Of a stretch of DNA of 64,000 bases, positions 41,722 through 49,274 are shown in pieces (position 1 is the stretch's first letter; every line of letters begins with the position of its first letter). Both the position numbers and the translations under genes were made by a program. The notes under the pieces were generated by a model. It was not told where the DNA came from, ran no database searches, and saw only the letters and a program-made list of their open reading frames with translations. The stretch comes from Treponema bryantii (GTDB lineage: Bacteria; Spirochaetota; Spirochaetia; Treponematales; Treponemataceae). The DNA lies in assembly GCF_036492245.1 (NCBI RefSeq), contig NZ_AP025286.1, positions 248,001-312,000 on the forward strand, read 5' to 3'.

Positions 41722-42042
41722 ATGACAGAACAGACAAAAAAACGCATCAGAAAATTTGTAGAAGACCGCGACTGGTCTAAGTTCCACAGCCCGGCGAATC
41801 TTGCTAAATCAATTTCGATTGAAGCTAACGAGCTGCTCGAATGTTTTCAGTGGAGCGACACAGACTACAACCTCCAGCATGTAAAAGAAGAACTCGCAGA
41901 TGTCCTCGTTTACTGCCAGGATATGCTGGACGCACTTAACCTCAACGAAGATGAAATCATCAATATGAAAATGGATATGAATGAGAAAAAATATCCTGTC
42001 GATAAAGCGAAGGGAAGCAATAAAAAGTATACGGAGTTGTGA
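41722..42042 (+). CDS. MazG-like nucleotide pyrophosphohydrolase
   Basis: 106 residues from the ATG at 41722, preceded by AGGGGAAG. The all-alpha NTP-PPase pattern is seen in LAKSISIEANELLECFQWSD (ExxE) and VKEELADVLVYCQDMLDAL (ExxD). It hydrolyses non-canonical or excess dNTPs to the monophosphate. Short single-domain form, as in RS21-C6/dCTPase-like proteins. Same operon as the macrodomain gene. Confidence 0.9.
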   Translation: MTEQTKKRIRKFVEDRDWSKFHSPANLAKSISIEANELLECFQWSDTDYNLQHVKEELADVLVYCQDMLDALNLNEDEIINMKMDMNEKKYPVDKAKGSNKKYTEL

Positions 42043-42048
42043 GGAAAA

Positions 42049-42300
42049 ATGAGTAACTCATTGTCTTTGCGTTGTTTGTGATGACGAAAACTCACCTTTC
42101 AAAGTTCTTTTCCCATGTGGAGTCTGCCAGGAACGTCTGCGTTTCTGGGGTACGATGTAAAAGTTGGTGTAACAACTGATGATGGAAGCCTGAAATTTGT
42201 TACTTTGGAAGAACTTCAGCCATATCATTGGACCAGAGCGTATCCACCAGATGAGCTGGAACACTTTGAGAAATTGAAGCTCACTAAACTTAAAATGTAA
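42049..42300 (+). pseudogene. Cytidine deaminase remnant (internal deletion and frameshift)
   Basis: A good ribosome site (GAGGAAAA) and ATG at 42049 are kept, but the frame soon meets a TGA. Another frame reads DDENSPFKVLFPCGVCQERL then RFWG, which then shifts into YDVKVGVTTDDGSLKFVTLE and YHWTRAYPPDELEHFEKL to the stop at 42298-42300. PCGVCQERLRFWG is the second zinc motif of blasticidin-S-deaminase-like cytidine deaminases. The first zinc motif (HAE) is missing, so the gene lost its middle and is frameshifted. Confidence 0.75.
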
Positions 42301-42402
42301 AACTTCGTAATAAGTTTCTTTTGATTCTTCAATCACCATCTCGATACTGATATATTTTCCAACAATTAATCCGGTTCTATACAACAAAAGAATTGGAGTT
42401 TT
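42301..42402 (-). pseudogene. Fragment of a Fic-family protein gene
   Basis: On the minus strand a 34-codon stretch reads TPILLLYRTGLIVGKYISIE then MVIEESKETYYEV, which is the conserved helix after the active site of Fic (AMP-transferase) proteins (LLLYRxGYxVGKYISLE...ETYY). The HPFxxGNGR motif and the rest are absent. It abuts the stop of the cytidine deaminase remnant, so two decayed genes of opposite direction are joined here. Confidence 0.65.
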
Positions 42403-42574
42403 TTATGTTATCCTAAAATATCAGAAAAAACTTAATTGCTTTAGTGCCTGTTCATATGTGGAGCTCCACATTGGATTGTTTGCACATAATTATCTGGATA
42501 ATAAAATGAACCTTTTTGATTTGCACTCCGTCTATATTAGTGAACCGGTTACTACTAAGATGGAGGAAAAAAAT

Positions 42575-43042
42575 GTGAGTGAATTTGAAAAATTGATTTC
42601 TCAAGAACGTATTTCAATTGAACGTTTTGTTAGATTCAAAATCTTTGTGAAAGAAGACGCTGAAGATATTCTTCAGAATGTTTATATAACTGCGATGCAA
42701 AAATTTGATCAATTAAAAAACAAAGAATCGTTCAAGCCATGGATAATAAGTATTGCTCGGAACAAATGCAATGATTATTTTCGTGAAAAAGCTAAGCTTC
42801 TGGAGCTTCCTGTTGAAGAATTGCTTGAAACTAAAATTATAGCCGGACGGCATGGTTTTACAGAAATGCAGTCCGTACAGGAAACTTTGGAGAAACTAGG
42901 CGGAAAAGAAAAGCAGATTCTGTATCTGTATTTCTGGAAAGAAATGTCACAGGAACAGATTGCAGAAAAACTTGGAGTTCCGCTTGGAACGGTAAAAAGC
43001 AGACTTCATACTGCAAAGCAAAAATTTAAGGAGAACTATTAA
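42575..43042 (+). CDS. ECF-type RNA polymerase sigma factor
   Basis: 155 residues with a GTG start at 42575, eight bases after GGAGG (42562-42566); ATG at 42560 is the alternative. Region 2: FVRFKIFVKEDAEDILQNVYITAMQKFDQLKNKESFKPWIISIARNKCNDYFRE. Region 4: LGGKEKQILYLYFWKEMSQEQIAEKLGVPLGTVKSRLHTAKQKF. It directs transcription of a stress or envelope regulon. No anti-sigma factor with a membrane segment is adjacent; the next gene starts immediately after. Confidence 0.88.
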   Translation: MSEFEKLISQERISIERFVRFKIFVKEDAEDILQNVYITAMQKFDQLKNKESFKPWIISIARNKCNDYFREKAKLLELPVEELLETKIIAGRHGFTEMQSVQETLEKLGGKEKQILYLYFWKEMSQEQIAEKLGVPLGTVKSRLHTAKQKFKENY

Positions 43043-43043
43043 C

Positions 43044-43823
43044 ATGAAAAATAATAATTTACCGGAATATCTTCCAGAATATAAAATCGAAAAGTTAGAT
43101 AAAAAAACATTTTCTTTAAAATGGGAAGAACTTATGGGCTGGTTTTTAATTCCAAAGTTAAATGAAAAACTCAGCTGGGGAATTTATGATTTGCCATCAA
43201 GAAAATGTGATTACGTTTATGATATGAAGGTTTCAGGTAAAGCTGCGGTTCATGGAATCGAAGGCGTTGAGATTCTGGCAGATGAATATCAGTTTTCTAA
43301 GCCAGAAGAAAAAAGTGTACGCGGTTTTGTTGCTCAACTTACAGATACTCACAGCCGTTTTCTTGCAACAAGTTATATGGCAGATGGTGTAAAGAACTAT
43401 GTGACATTTTTGGATGGTGAACAGTTCGTGGAAAACTGGGGATATGGCGAAGATAACTGCGGAAATGAAACAAATCTTTCTTCAAAGGGAATCATTACCA
43501 AAGAGGATGCTAGAATCAGCTTCCAGAATCAGAATCCTGTATTAGATATTGTGGGAAGATACGAGATTACTATCTGTGGAAAGGTTTATGATACAGTCTG
43601 TGTTATAGACATAGGTTTGTATAATCAAGGTGTTTTATCAGAGCAGTATCTGGATAAAAACGGTAGAACAGTTTTGTGGCGAAGATTCAACAAAGATGAC
43701 TGGCATCTTGACCGCTATAAAAAACTTTGGTCAGAACAACTACCAGAAAATGAACGACTCTGCGTGAATGGAGATACTTATGTTCATTGGTATGATTGTA
43801 TTACTGATTATATCATAAAATAA
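43044..43823 (+). CDS. Uncharacterised soluble protein downstream of the sigma factor
   Basis: 259 residues without signal peptide or membrane segment, rich in aromatic residues and acidic turns (SWGIYDLPSRKCDYVYDMKVSGKAAVHGIEGVEI; NWGYGEDNCGNETNLSSKG). It starts one base after the sigma factor stop and has its own AAGGAG, so the pair is cotranscribed and ends at the terminator 43835-43864. It is not a recognised anti-sigma domain, although a cognate regulatory or target role is possible. Confidence 0.6.
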   Translation: MKNNNLPEYLPEYKIEKLDKKTFSLKWEELMGWFLIPKLNEKLSWGIYDLPSRKCDYVYDMKVSGKAAVHGIEGVEILADEYQFSKPEEKSVRGFVAQLTDTHSRFLATSYMADGVKNYVTFLDGEQFVENWGYGEDNCGNETNLSSKGIITKEDARISFQNQNPVLDIVGRYEITICGKVYDTVCVIDIGLYNQGVLSEQYLDKNGRTVLWRRFNKDDWHLDRYKKLWSEQLPENERLCVNGDTYVHWYDCITDYIIK

Positions 43824-43834
43824 AATCATAAGAC

Positions 43835-43864
43835 AAAAAAAGCGGGATGATTCCCGTTTTTTTT
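43835..43864 (+). terminator. Rho-independent terminator
   Basis: An A-run, the hairpin GCGGGA-TGA-TTCCCGT and a run of eight T follow the ECF operon by 12 bases. Confidence 0.85.
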
Positions 43865-44090
43865 GCAGAGTGTATATAAAACTGAAAATTGCCTCATAAG
43901 CACCGGAGGCTAAAAAACGTACGGCCTACGAACTTAAAATAAGGAGTTTAAGTAAAAGTTGGATTTCAGTGAATTCAGGTGGATTTAATTGATTTGATGT
44001 TTTTTAATCTAGTGTTATATTGTAGGTATCCAAGGGCAGAATACCACTATTTTTGATTTTATTTGTCCATTGAGGTTCAGTAAGCGTCAG

Positions 44091-44122
44091 TTTAAAACAA
44101 AAAACCACTCATTTCTGAGTGG
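44091..44122 (-). terminator. Terminator of a lost minus-strand tRNA
   Basis: Perfect hairpin ACCACTCA (44103-44110), TTTC, TGAGTGGT (44115-44122), with a T-rich tract when read on the minus strand. It lies just downstream of the truncated tRNA end at 44128-44146. Confidence 0.7.
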
Positions 44123-44127
44123 TCTGT

Positions 44128-44146
44128 TATAGCGGGGGCAGGACTC
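44128..44146 (-). repeat. Truncated tRNA 3' end (19-bp repeat copy)
   Basis: The 19 bases ATAGCGGGGGCAGGACTCG are identical to 44351-44369, the acceptor and T-arm end of the tRNA-Met remnant. Beyond 44146 the two sequences diverge, so this copy is cut inside the T-loop. Each copy is followed on the minus strand by its own terminator, pointing to two former tRNA units. Confidence 0.7.
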
Positions 44147-44149
44147 GCC

Positions 44150-44290
44150 GTTACAGTCGCGGACATCGTGTCCGCTCCTTCCACGGCGCCTGCGTTCGTT
44201 ACCAGCGACCTCCTGTCGCTGGTTCCTAAAAAACGCTCCGCACTGCTCGCCTTTTTTTGGACCACTCACTCCGTTTCGAGTCCTGGTAAG
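44150..44290. repeat. GC-rich palindromic block between the two tRNA scars
   Basis: No gene seen. Two perfect hairpins: GCGGACA-TCG-TGTCCGC (44158-44174) and CCAGCGAC-CTCCT-GTCGCTGG (44201-44221), in a stretch far richer in GC than its surroundings. Style resembles the intergenic repeats at 1.6 and 4.4 kb and the hairpin array at 61 kb, but the sequences are different. From 43865 to 44090 I see nothing recognisable. Confidence 0.5.
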
Positions 44291-44310
44291 AGATCTCGAG
44301 AATTAGTGTT

Positions 44311-44344
44311 AAATAAAAAAAACTTCCTGAGATTTCAGGAAGTT
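44311..44344 (-). terminator. Terminator downstream of the tRNA-Met remnant
   Basis: Perfect 10-bp hairpin AACTTCCTGA (44321-44330), GATT, TCAGGAAGTT (44335-44344); on the minus strand it ends in a T run (44311-44320). Confidence 0.75.
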
Positions 44345-44351
44345 TTCTGGA

Positions 44352-44392
44352 TAGCGGGGGCAGGACTCGAACCTGCGGCCTCCGGGTTATGA
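44352..44392 (-). other. tRNA-Met (CAT) 3' half: putative island attachment site
   Basis: Read on the minus strand it runs from the anticodon loop CTCATAA, through CCCGG, the variable loop, a perfect T-arm (GCAGG-TTCGAGT-CCTGC) to the acceptor strand and discriminator A. Everything 5' of the anticodon loop is missing: the flanking sequence cannot pair with the anticodon stem or supply a D-arm. Three C after the loop resemble initiator tRNA. A cut at the anticodon loop leaving a clean 3' half is the classic footprint of tyrosine-integrase insertion into a tRNA gene, so this is probably one att end of the island to the right. Confidence 0.75.
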
Positions 44393-44729
44393 GGGGGCTT
44401 TGGGGACTCCTTTTCCGCTTCAAATTACTTTAGATTGTCTTATTTATTGGAATTTTAGCATGTTTCTTCTATATATGCAATTCAAATCGTTTCAGATTTT
44501 TTCAGAAAATTTTACAATTTCCTTAGAAAATTTACTTAAATAGCAGAGGGCGGAACTGTAGTATCTTTCCGTTCAAAATTGTGAATTTTGACATGAATTT
44601 TTGTTAAAAGTGCAATACTAACGATTGTTAGTTTTAACCAAAATTGGCCGTCGGGTTTTTGGCGAAAAAACCCGGCGGTCGCTGCTCAAATTTGGGAATA
44701 ATTTAAGTAAAAATAGGTTTTAACCCAAT
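44393..44729. other. Non-coding left end of the island
   Basis: No gene. It holds a perfect ACTAAC-GATT-GTTAGT hairpin (44617-44632) and a large imperfect hairpin at about 44647-44680 (CCGTCGGGTTTTT and AAAAAACCCGGCGG arms), which could end transcription of the VWA operon. The T-rich stretch 44440-44560 has no further structure I can name. Confidence 0.5.
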
Positions 44730-46784
44730 TCAGACAATAGTTACTGAATCATGCATTTTGATTTCATGAATCTGTTCTACAAGATGTCTGTTAGCTTGAG
44801 GATTGTTTACATCATAAACCCAGTTATGATTAAAGCAATTTATTGCTGCATTGTTTCCAGAACTGCCAATTACCAAACTGTGGAAGTTTGTATTATCTTT
44901 CTGTGCAGATTCTATTTGTGTCTTTATGTCGTCATCTAATGTCTGCATTACAAAGTCAGATATCATCAGAACATCAGCATTTTTCCATTCATTTTCTGAA
45001 AGCATTTTTACAGCATGTTTAAGTGCTGGGCCTGCATCTGTTCCACCATGAAATGACATTCTAAGGAATTGAACAAGCTTACCAATTGGGTTAGCTGAAA
45101 AATCTGTAAGATCAAGAGTTTCAATGCTTGTTGAGAATGAAATCAGGAAGCATTTTCTTTCTTCCTCAATAGCTATCTTTGAGAGTGCAAAGGTTATAGT
45201 TTTTTCGATATTCTCAGGAGTTCCATGCATTGAGCCACTTGTATCAACGCAGATAATAATCGGACCTTTTGGCTCTTTCTTTTCTACAGTTGTTTCCTCT
45301 TTTTCTTTTGATTCTTCTTGTTCTTCTTCCATTCGCTGATAGTCATACGATAAGAGCTGTTTCTGAGCAAACTTCAATTGAAACAGTTTGTTTGCAGCTG
45401 GATTATTCATTAAAGATAATTCACTTGGTAAAACAGAGGAAATATCATTGGAAAAACGAAGACCATTTATTTCACCTTTATATGCATGTTTAGGCTGCCA
45501 ACTGGATTTTATAACTACTTTATCGCGTAACTCTTTTTCATAAGAGATTTGAGCACGAGTTTGTTTTCCTAAAAGGTCAGCTAATTCTTTTAAGGATTCA
45601 TCATTCTCAAGTAACTTTGCAAAAGTGTCTAGAATTTCAAATCCACTAGTTTCAAAAGTTCCTTCGCTTAAATCCCACAATCGTCCGAGATTTTTAATAA
45701 ATGGCATCAGGAGACTTTCAAGTTTCATAAACTTATTTATTTTTGAATAAAGTTTTTCTAAGAATTCTTTTCGCATTGAATCAATATGTGCTAGTTCCCA
45801 TTTTGATTTTCTATCAACAAGATTTTGCTCTAAATCCAAAATGATATTTCTTTTAAGGATTTCCAGCTTGTCAGCAGATTTCCATTTGAGCAATTCAACT
45901 TCATCACCCTTTTCGTTCTTAGCCTTTACAATCTTGGATTCTTTTATGAACTGATTATGATAAAAGTCAAAATTTACAGTACTTGCTTCGATATCACCTC
46001 TTTTAGAATCACTTACAGATGGAAGTCGTTTATAGTGATATTCTATCTTTGAAGAGTCTTTTATAAGGTCACTTGCAATATCTTCTGAATCGCGAAGTTT
46101 TTGCTGTTCAATAAAAATCGCCTCTTCTCTGAAAGGATCTTCTTTCACTAAGTATTTATTTACTTTCTCAAGCCATTCAAGAATGTCAGTCTGAATATTT
46201 TCTGAAAGTCCTGTATGCTTTCTTTCATATTCCAAAATATTGTTTTGTGAAGAAATTTCTTTGAGAATTGAAGCTCCGAGTTCTGTGTACTTATTCTTTG
46301 GAAACTCAATTCTAACATCTTCTGGAATATTTGGATTTGTATATTCTTCCATTGCATCAACAAACTGTTTCTTTTCAGATTCGGAACCTAATGCTGATGA
46401 TGTAAGATTTTCAAAGCGACGTTTTTTCTTTGAATCTTGTCGGTAACGTTTTATATTAGCGAGCAAATCGTATTCTATCTTGGAAAGATTTGATGATACG
46501 GTTGAGAGTATTGAAGTCAGAACTGAATCAGATAAATCTTCTTCCTGATGTGCTATTTTATTTCTCGAGATACGCATTGCTTCCCACCATACAGGCTTAT
46601 TTGGAAACTGTACATGTTTAATGCATTCTCTGAATTGCTGAACTTTTATTTGAATTAGTGCACGAGCTTCTTCAGAGATAGAATGAATATCTTTGATTCC
46701 ATCTGGATATTTTTCTATGATAGCTCTAATAGGTGTTAGTGCTTTATGACAATATTTTCTAGACTGTTTTTCTCTCTTCCCCAT
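44730..46784 (-). CDS. Von Willebrand A (MIDAS) protein with HEPN-like N-terminal domain
   Basis: 684 residues. The C-terminal VWA domain (about 505-684) has an intact MIDAS: CVDTSGSM at 512-519 (D514, S516, S518), the Thr in HGGTDAGP near 582 and MISDF with D610. It resembles ViaA/CoxE-type partners of MoxR ATPases. Residues about 15-115 form a separate helical domain sharing KYPDGIKDIHSISEEARALIQI with the 94-residue neighbour, and containing RNKIAH (74-79), an RNx3H motif as in HEPN ribonucleases. The middle (120-480) is long, charged and helical. It starts four bases after the 94-residue gene in the CARF operon. Confidence 0.85.
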   Translation of the reverse strand: MGKREKQSRKYCHKALTPIRAIIEKYPDGIKDIHSISEEARALIQIKVQQFRECIKHVQFPNKPVWWEAMRISRNKIAHQEEDLSDSVLTSILSTVSSNLSKIEYDLLANIKRYRQDSKKKRRFENLTSSALGSESEKKQFVDAMEEYTNPNIPEDVRIEFPKNKYTELGASILKEISSQNNILEYERKHTGLSENIQTDILEWLEKVNKYLVKEDPFREEAIFIEQQKLRDSEDIASDLIKDSSKIEYHYKRLPSVSDSKRGDIEASTVNFDFYHNQFIKESKIVKAKNEKGDEVELLKWKSADKLEILKRNIILDLEQNLVDRKSKWELAHIDSMRKEFLEKLYSKINKFMKLESLLMPFIKNLGRLWDLSEGTFETSGFEILDTFAKLLENDESLKELADLLGKQTRAQISYEKELRDKVVIKSSWQPKHAYKGEINGLRFSNDISSVLPSELSLMNNPAANKLFQLKFAQKQLLSYDYQRMEEEQEESKEKEETTVEKKEPKGPIIICVDTSGSMHGTPENIEKTITFALSKIAIEEERKCFLISFSTSIETLDLTDFSANPIGKLVQFLRMSFHGGTDAGPALKHAVKMLSENEWKNADVLMISDFVMQTLDDDIKTQIESAQKDNTNFHSLVIGSSGNNAAINCFNHNWVYDVNNPQANRHLVEQIHEIKMHDSVTIV

Positions 46785-46788
46785 TTTA

Positions 46789-47073
46789 CTAACCCTTTTT
46801 ATATGCTTTTATTTCATCAATATTATTAAAAATATATGAAGCCATTTCCTGAAGTTCTTTATCTGGAATATCCTCCAAAGAATGAATCAGTCTGTTGTGT
46901 ATTCTTTGGAGATTTGATACAAGCCTAAATTCTTTACAATTAGATATAGCTTGGATTGTTATCTGTAACCAGGCTTTCTGTTCTTCAGAAAGAGCAGATA
47001 CATCTGATATTCCATTAGGATACTTTTGCTGCAGGATAGAAATTCTATCCTGTATGCTAAGTTCTTTATTCAT
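46789..47073 (-). CDS. Small stand-alone copy of the VWA protein's N-terminal domain
   Basis: 94 residues. QQKYPNGISDVSALSEEQKAWLQITIQAISNCKEF aligns without gaps to KYPDGIKDIHSISEEARALIQIKVQQFRECIKHV of the VWA protein, and HNRLIHSLEDIPD aligns to RNKIAHQEEDLSD, with the motif Arg replaced by His. It may therefore be a non-catalytic partner domain that interacts with the VWA protein. Ten bases after the MoxR stop and four before the VWA start. No known family named. Confidence 0.7.
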   Translation of the reverse strand: MNKELSIQDRISILQQKYPNGISDVSALSEEQKAWLQITIQAISNCKEFRLVSNLQRIHNRLIHSLEDIPDKELQEMASYIFNNIDEIKAYKKG

Positions 47074-47083
47074 ATCTCAAATC

Positions 47084-49219
47084 TTAAAATTTTCGCCAAT
47101 CACGAATAACACAAACTGTATACTCATGATCCTTTGTAGTGTGGTCCTGATGTCCTCTTTCATCAAACAACTGATAGAAAGCAGCTGATTTGTCTTCAGT
47201 TTCAGAATAAGACCAGTATTCTTTACCATCAAGAGTTTCACCATTTACAGCTTTTAATGATTTATTGATGATATCTCTGTTTTCCCAAATCTTTTGTAAG
47301 AGTTCAATTTTAGGAACAATCCAACCCTTTGAATAATCATCAGCAACTTTATTGCTGTAATCGATACAGCACTGTTTTATCTCAGTCCATTTCTTACTGT
47401 ATTGGTTTACTCCAATAGCATATTTTGAATCATCTGCAATACAAACAACTGCAATTACATTTTCTTTCTGTTCATCAGAAAGATTTTTAATTTCTTTTGC
47501 AGTAAAAATACTTCCATCGTTAAGAATTACATCACCAACAGATAATTCGGGTTCAAGGTCATCACTATAATAACGATCTTTTTGCTTGTCTAATTCAACT
47601 TGTTTATCTTCAAGGTCTTTTATTGAGTCATCAATTTTTGAAGTAATACTTGTATTATAGCTCTGGTCTGCAAAAAGGTTTGCTTTGAATGGTACAGCAC
47701 CTTTTTCCTTTTGCTCTTTCAACTTATCAATTTCAGTTTTAATGCAATTGCTTATTGGTGTATAATTATCTTTTGTAAAATTTTTCTGTAAAGTTAAATG
47801 GGCAATATCAGAAAACTCTTTTAATTCATCTCCACCGTAGCACATTTCAATCTTGAAAGTGTGGATTGCATCAGAACTTCCATAATGATAGTTTCGCCAC
47901 CAGTCTGTCCAAGTAACAGAATCTTTTGAAACTTTGAGTTCTGAAAAAGAAAAATTATTATTTGGTCCAAGCTTGTTTCCATTTGCATCATACAGCATTC
48001 CAAATCTATCTGAATAATTTGGCCATTTGAAATCTTCAGAAATATAAGCAGGCAATACAGAATGATCTGCAAATGAAACCTGCTTAGGATTAACAAATTT
48101 GTATGCTTTATGGCCATCCTGCATATCATAAAGTTTTGGTGTAAGTTCAAACCATTCTTCATCAACTTTAGCAGTAAATTCTTCAATCTGTTCCTGAATA
48201 TCTTCTATAGCTGAATCACATGGAATACCATTTTCTTTAAGGCACTTTTCAACAATTTCTTTTGCTTTCTTCTGTTGTTTTTCAGTTCCCCAGATACAAT
48301 TTTCAATGAGTGAACAATCCATCAAATCAACTTCATTTCTGTCATTCAAGAAAGCAGATGTTTTAAGAATGTGGGCTATTTTCTTCCAGCGGCGGTCCCC
48401 GACTTCAAAGAGTTCTCCATTCTTTTTATCTTCGTCAGACATTGCATCGTTCAACAAAGTCATTTCCTTACGAATGGCACTTATAACTTGTTTTGAAACT
48501 TCTGAGAGAGTGACTTTATCAATTTCTTTAGACCATTCTTTTAATTCTGTGTTAGAGATGAGAAGCTTTTTATCTTCATCATTGAGTTTGAATTCTTCAT
48601 GAGCTGGCTGATCTATCATTTCAAAAAAGTCATCTTCGTTCTTTATGAAATCAACAGGAAGCCTAAAGATGAAACGGTCATAGAGTGCTTCAAGACCTTT
48701 TCCTTTTGCAGGAAGTTCATTTGATGCAGCAAACAAGGCTTTTAAAGGAACATTCATAACCTTGCTGCCATTATGGAATTTTCTTTCGTTTACAATAGTA
48801 AGAAGAGTATTCAAAATTGCAGGACTTGCTTTCCAGATTTCATCGAGAAAGGCAATATCGGCTTCAGGAAGCATCTTATCTGTAAGTCTTCGATATTCCT
48901 CTTTTTTATTTCCATTTTCATCAGGAAGCTCTCCATTAAGAGCCTTTAAGGAAATGTTTCCAAAAACTTCTTCTGGAGTAGTGAACTGATTTAATAAAGT
49001 TTCAAAATACTTTACACCATCTTTATCATCTGCTTTGAAAGCTTCTTTTATTCTTCGGGTTATCATACTTTTTGCACAACCTGGTGCTCCAAGCATAAAC
49101 ATACTTTCTCCGGCCAATGCTGTAAGTAATCCTAATTTTACAGCTGTTTCCTTTTCATATAAGCCTGCGCCTAAAACTTCTAAAAGTTTCTCAATTCTGT
49201 CGTGTTTATTTGTTGCCAT
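47084..49219 (-). CDS. MoxR/RavA-like AAA+ ATPase with C-terminal DUF1566-like domain
   Basis: 711 residues. Residues about 5-320 are a MoxR AAA+ module: Walker A GAPGCAKS (44-51), Walker B IAFLDEIWK with D126-E127, sensor ASNELP near 165, and an Arg in YDRFIFR (182). A middle region (about 345-555) is unassigned. Residues 558-711 look like a DUF1566/Lcl C-lectin-type domain: SVGDVILNDGSIF, AIGVNQYSKKWTEI, GWIVPKIELLQKIWENRDIIN, EYWSYSETE, and a final VIRDW. MoxR proteins remodel targets with a VWA partner, here two genes downstream. Confidence 0.85.
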   Translation of the reverse strand: MATNKHDRIEKLLEVLGAGLYEKETAVKLGLLTALAGESMFMLGAPGCAKSMITRRIKEAFKADDKDGVKYFETLLNQFTTPEEVFGNISLKALNGELPDENGNKKEEYRRLTDKMLPEADIAFLDEIWKASPAILNTLLTIVNERKFHNGSKVMNVPLKALFAASNELPAKGKGLEALYDRFIFRLPVDFIKNEDDFFEMIDQPAHEEFKLNDEDKKLLISNTELKEWSKEIDKVTLSEVSKQVISAIRKEMTLLNDAMSDEDKKNGELFEVGDRRWKKIAHILKTSAFLNDRNEVDLMDCSLIENCIWGTEKQQKKAKEIVEKCLKENGIPCDSAIEDIQEQIEEFTAKVDEEWFELTPKLYDMQDGHKAYKFVNPKQVSFADHSVLPAYISEDFKWPNYSDRFGMLYDANGNKLGPNNNFSFSELKVSKDSVTWTDWWRNYHYGSSDAIHTFKIEMCYGGDELKEFSDIAHLTLQKNFTKDNYTPISNCIKTEIDKLKEQKEKGAVPFKANLFADQSYNTSITSKIDDSIKDLEDKQVELDKQKDRYYSDDLEPELSVGDVILNDGSIFTAKEIKNLSDEQKENVIAVVCIADDSKYAIGVNQYSKKWTEIKQCCIDYSNKVADDYSKGWIVPKIELLQKIWENRDIINKSLKAVNGETLDGKEYWSYSETEDKSAAFYQLFDERGHQDHTTKDHEYTVCVIRDWRKF

Positions 49220-49274
49220 AACTTTTTACCTCCGATACAGCATTTATTTATTCACATAATATAGTTACATTTAT

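Noticed and set aside
42058-42387. 109-codon minus-strand open frame
   Set aside because: Only its first third is protein-like (the Fic fragment); the rest is antisense to the cytidine deaminase remnant.
4400-43800. Integron gene-cassette array (many small acetyltransferase, kinase and methyltransferase genes)
   Set aside because: Genes lie on both strands in operons, no regularly spaced attC-like inverted repeats were seen between them, and no integrase is present.
44352-44430. Intact tRNA-Met gene
   Set aside because: Only the 3' half from the anticodon loop is present; the flank cannot form the anticodon stem, D-arm or acceptor pairing.
47084-47548. Diversity-generating retroelement target
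   Set aside because: The fold fits, but the terminal codons show no clear adenine-biased variable pattern and no template repeat or reverse transcriptase is in the window; kept only as a structural remark.
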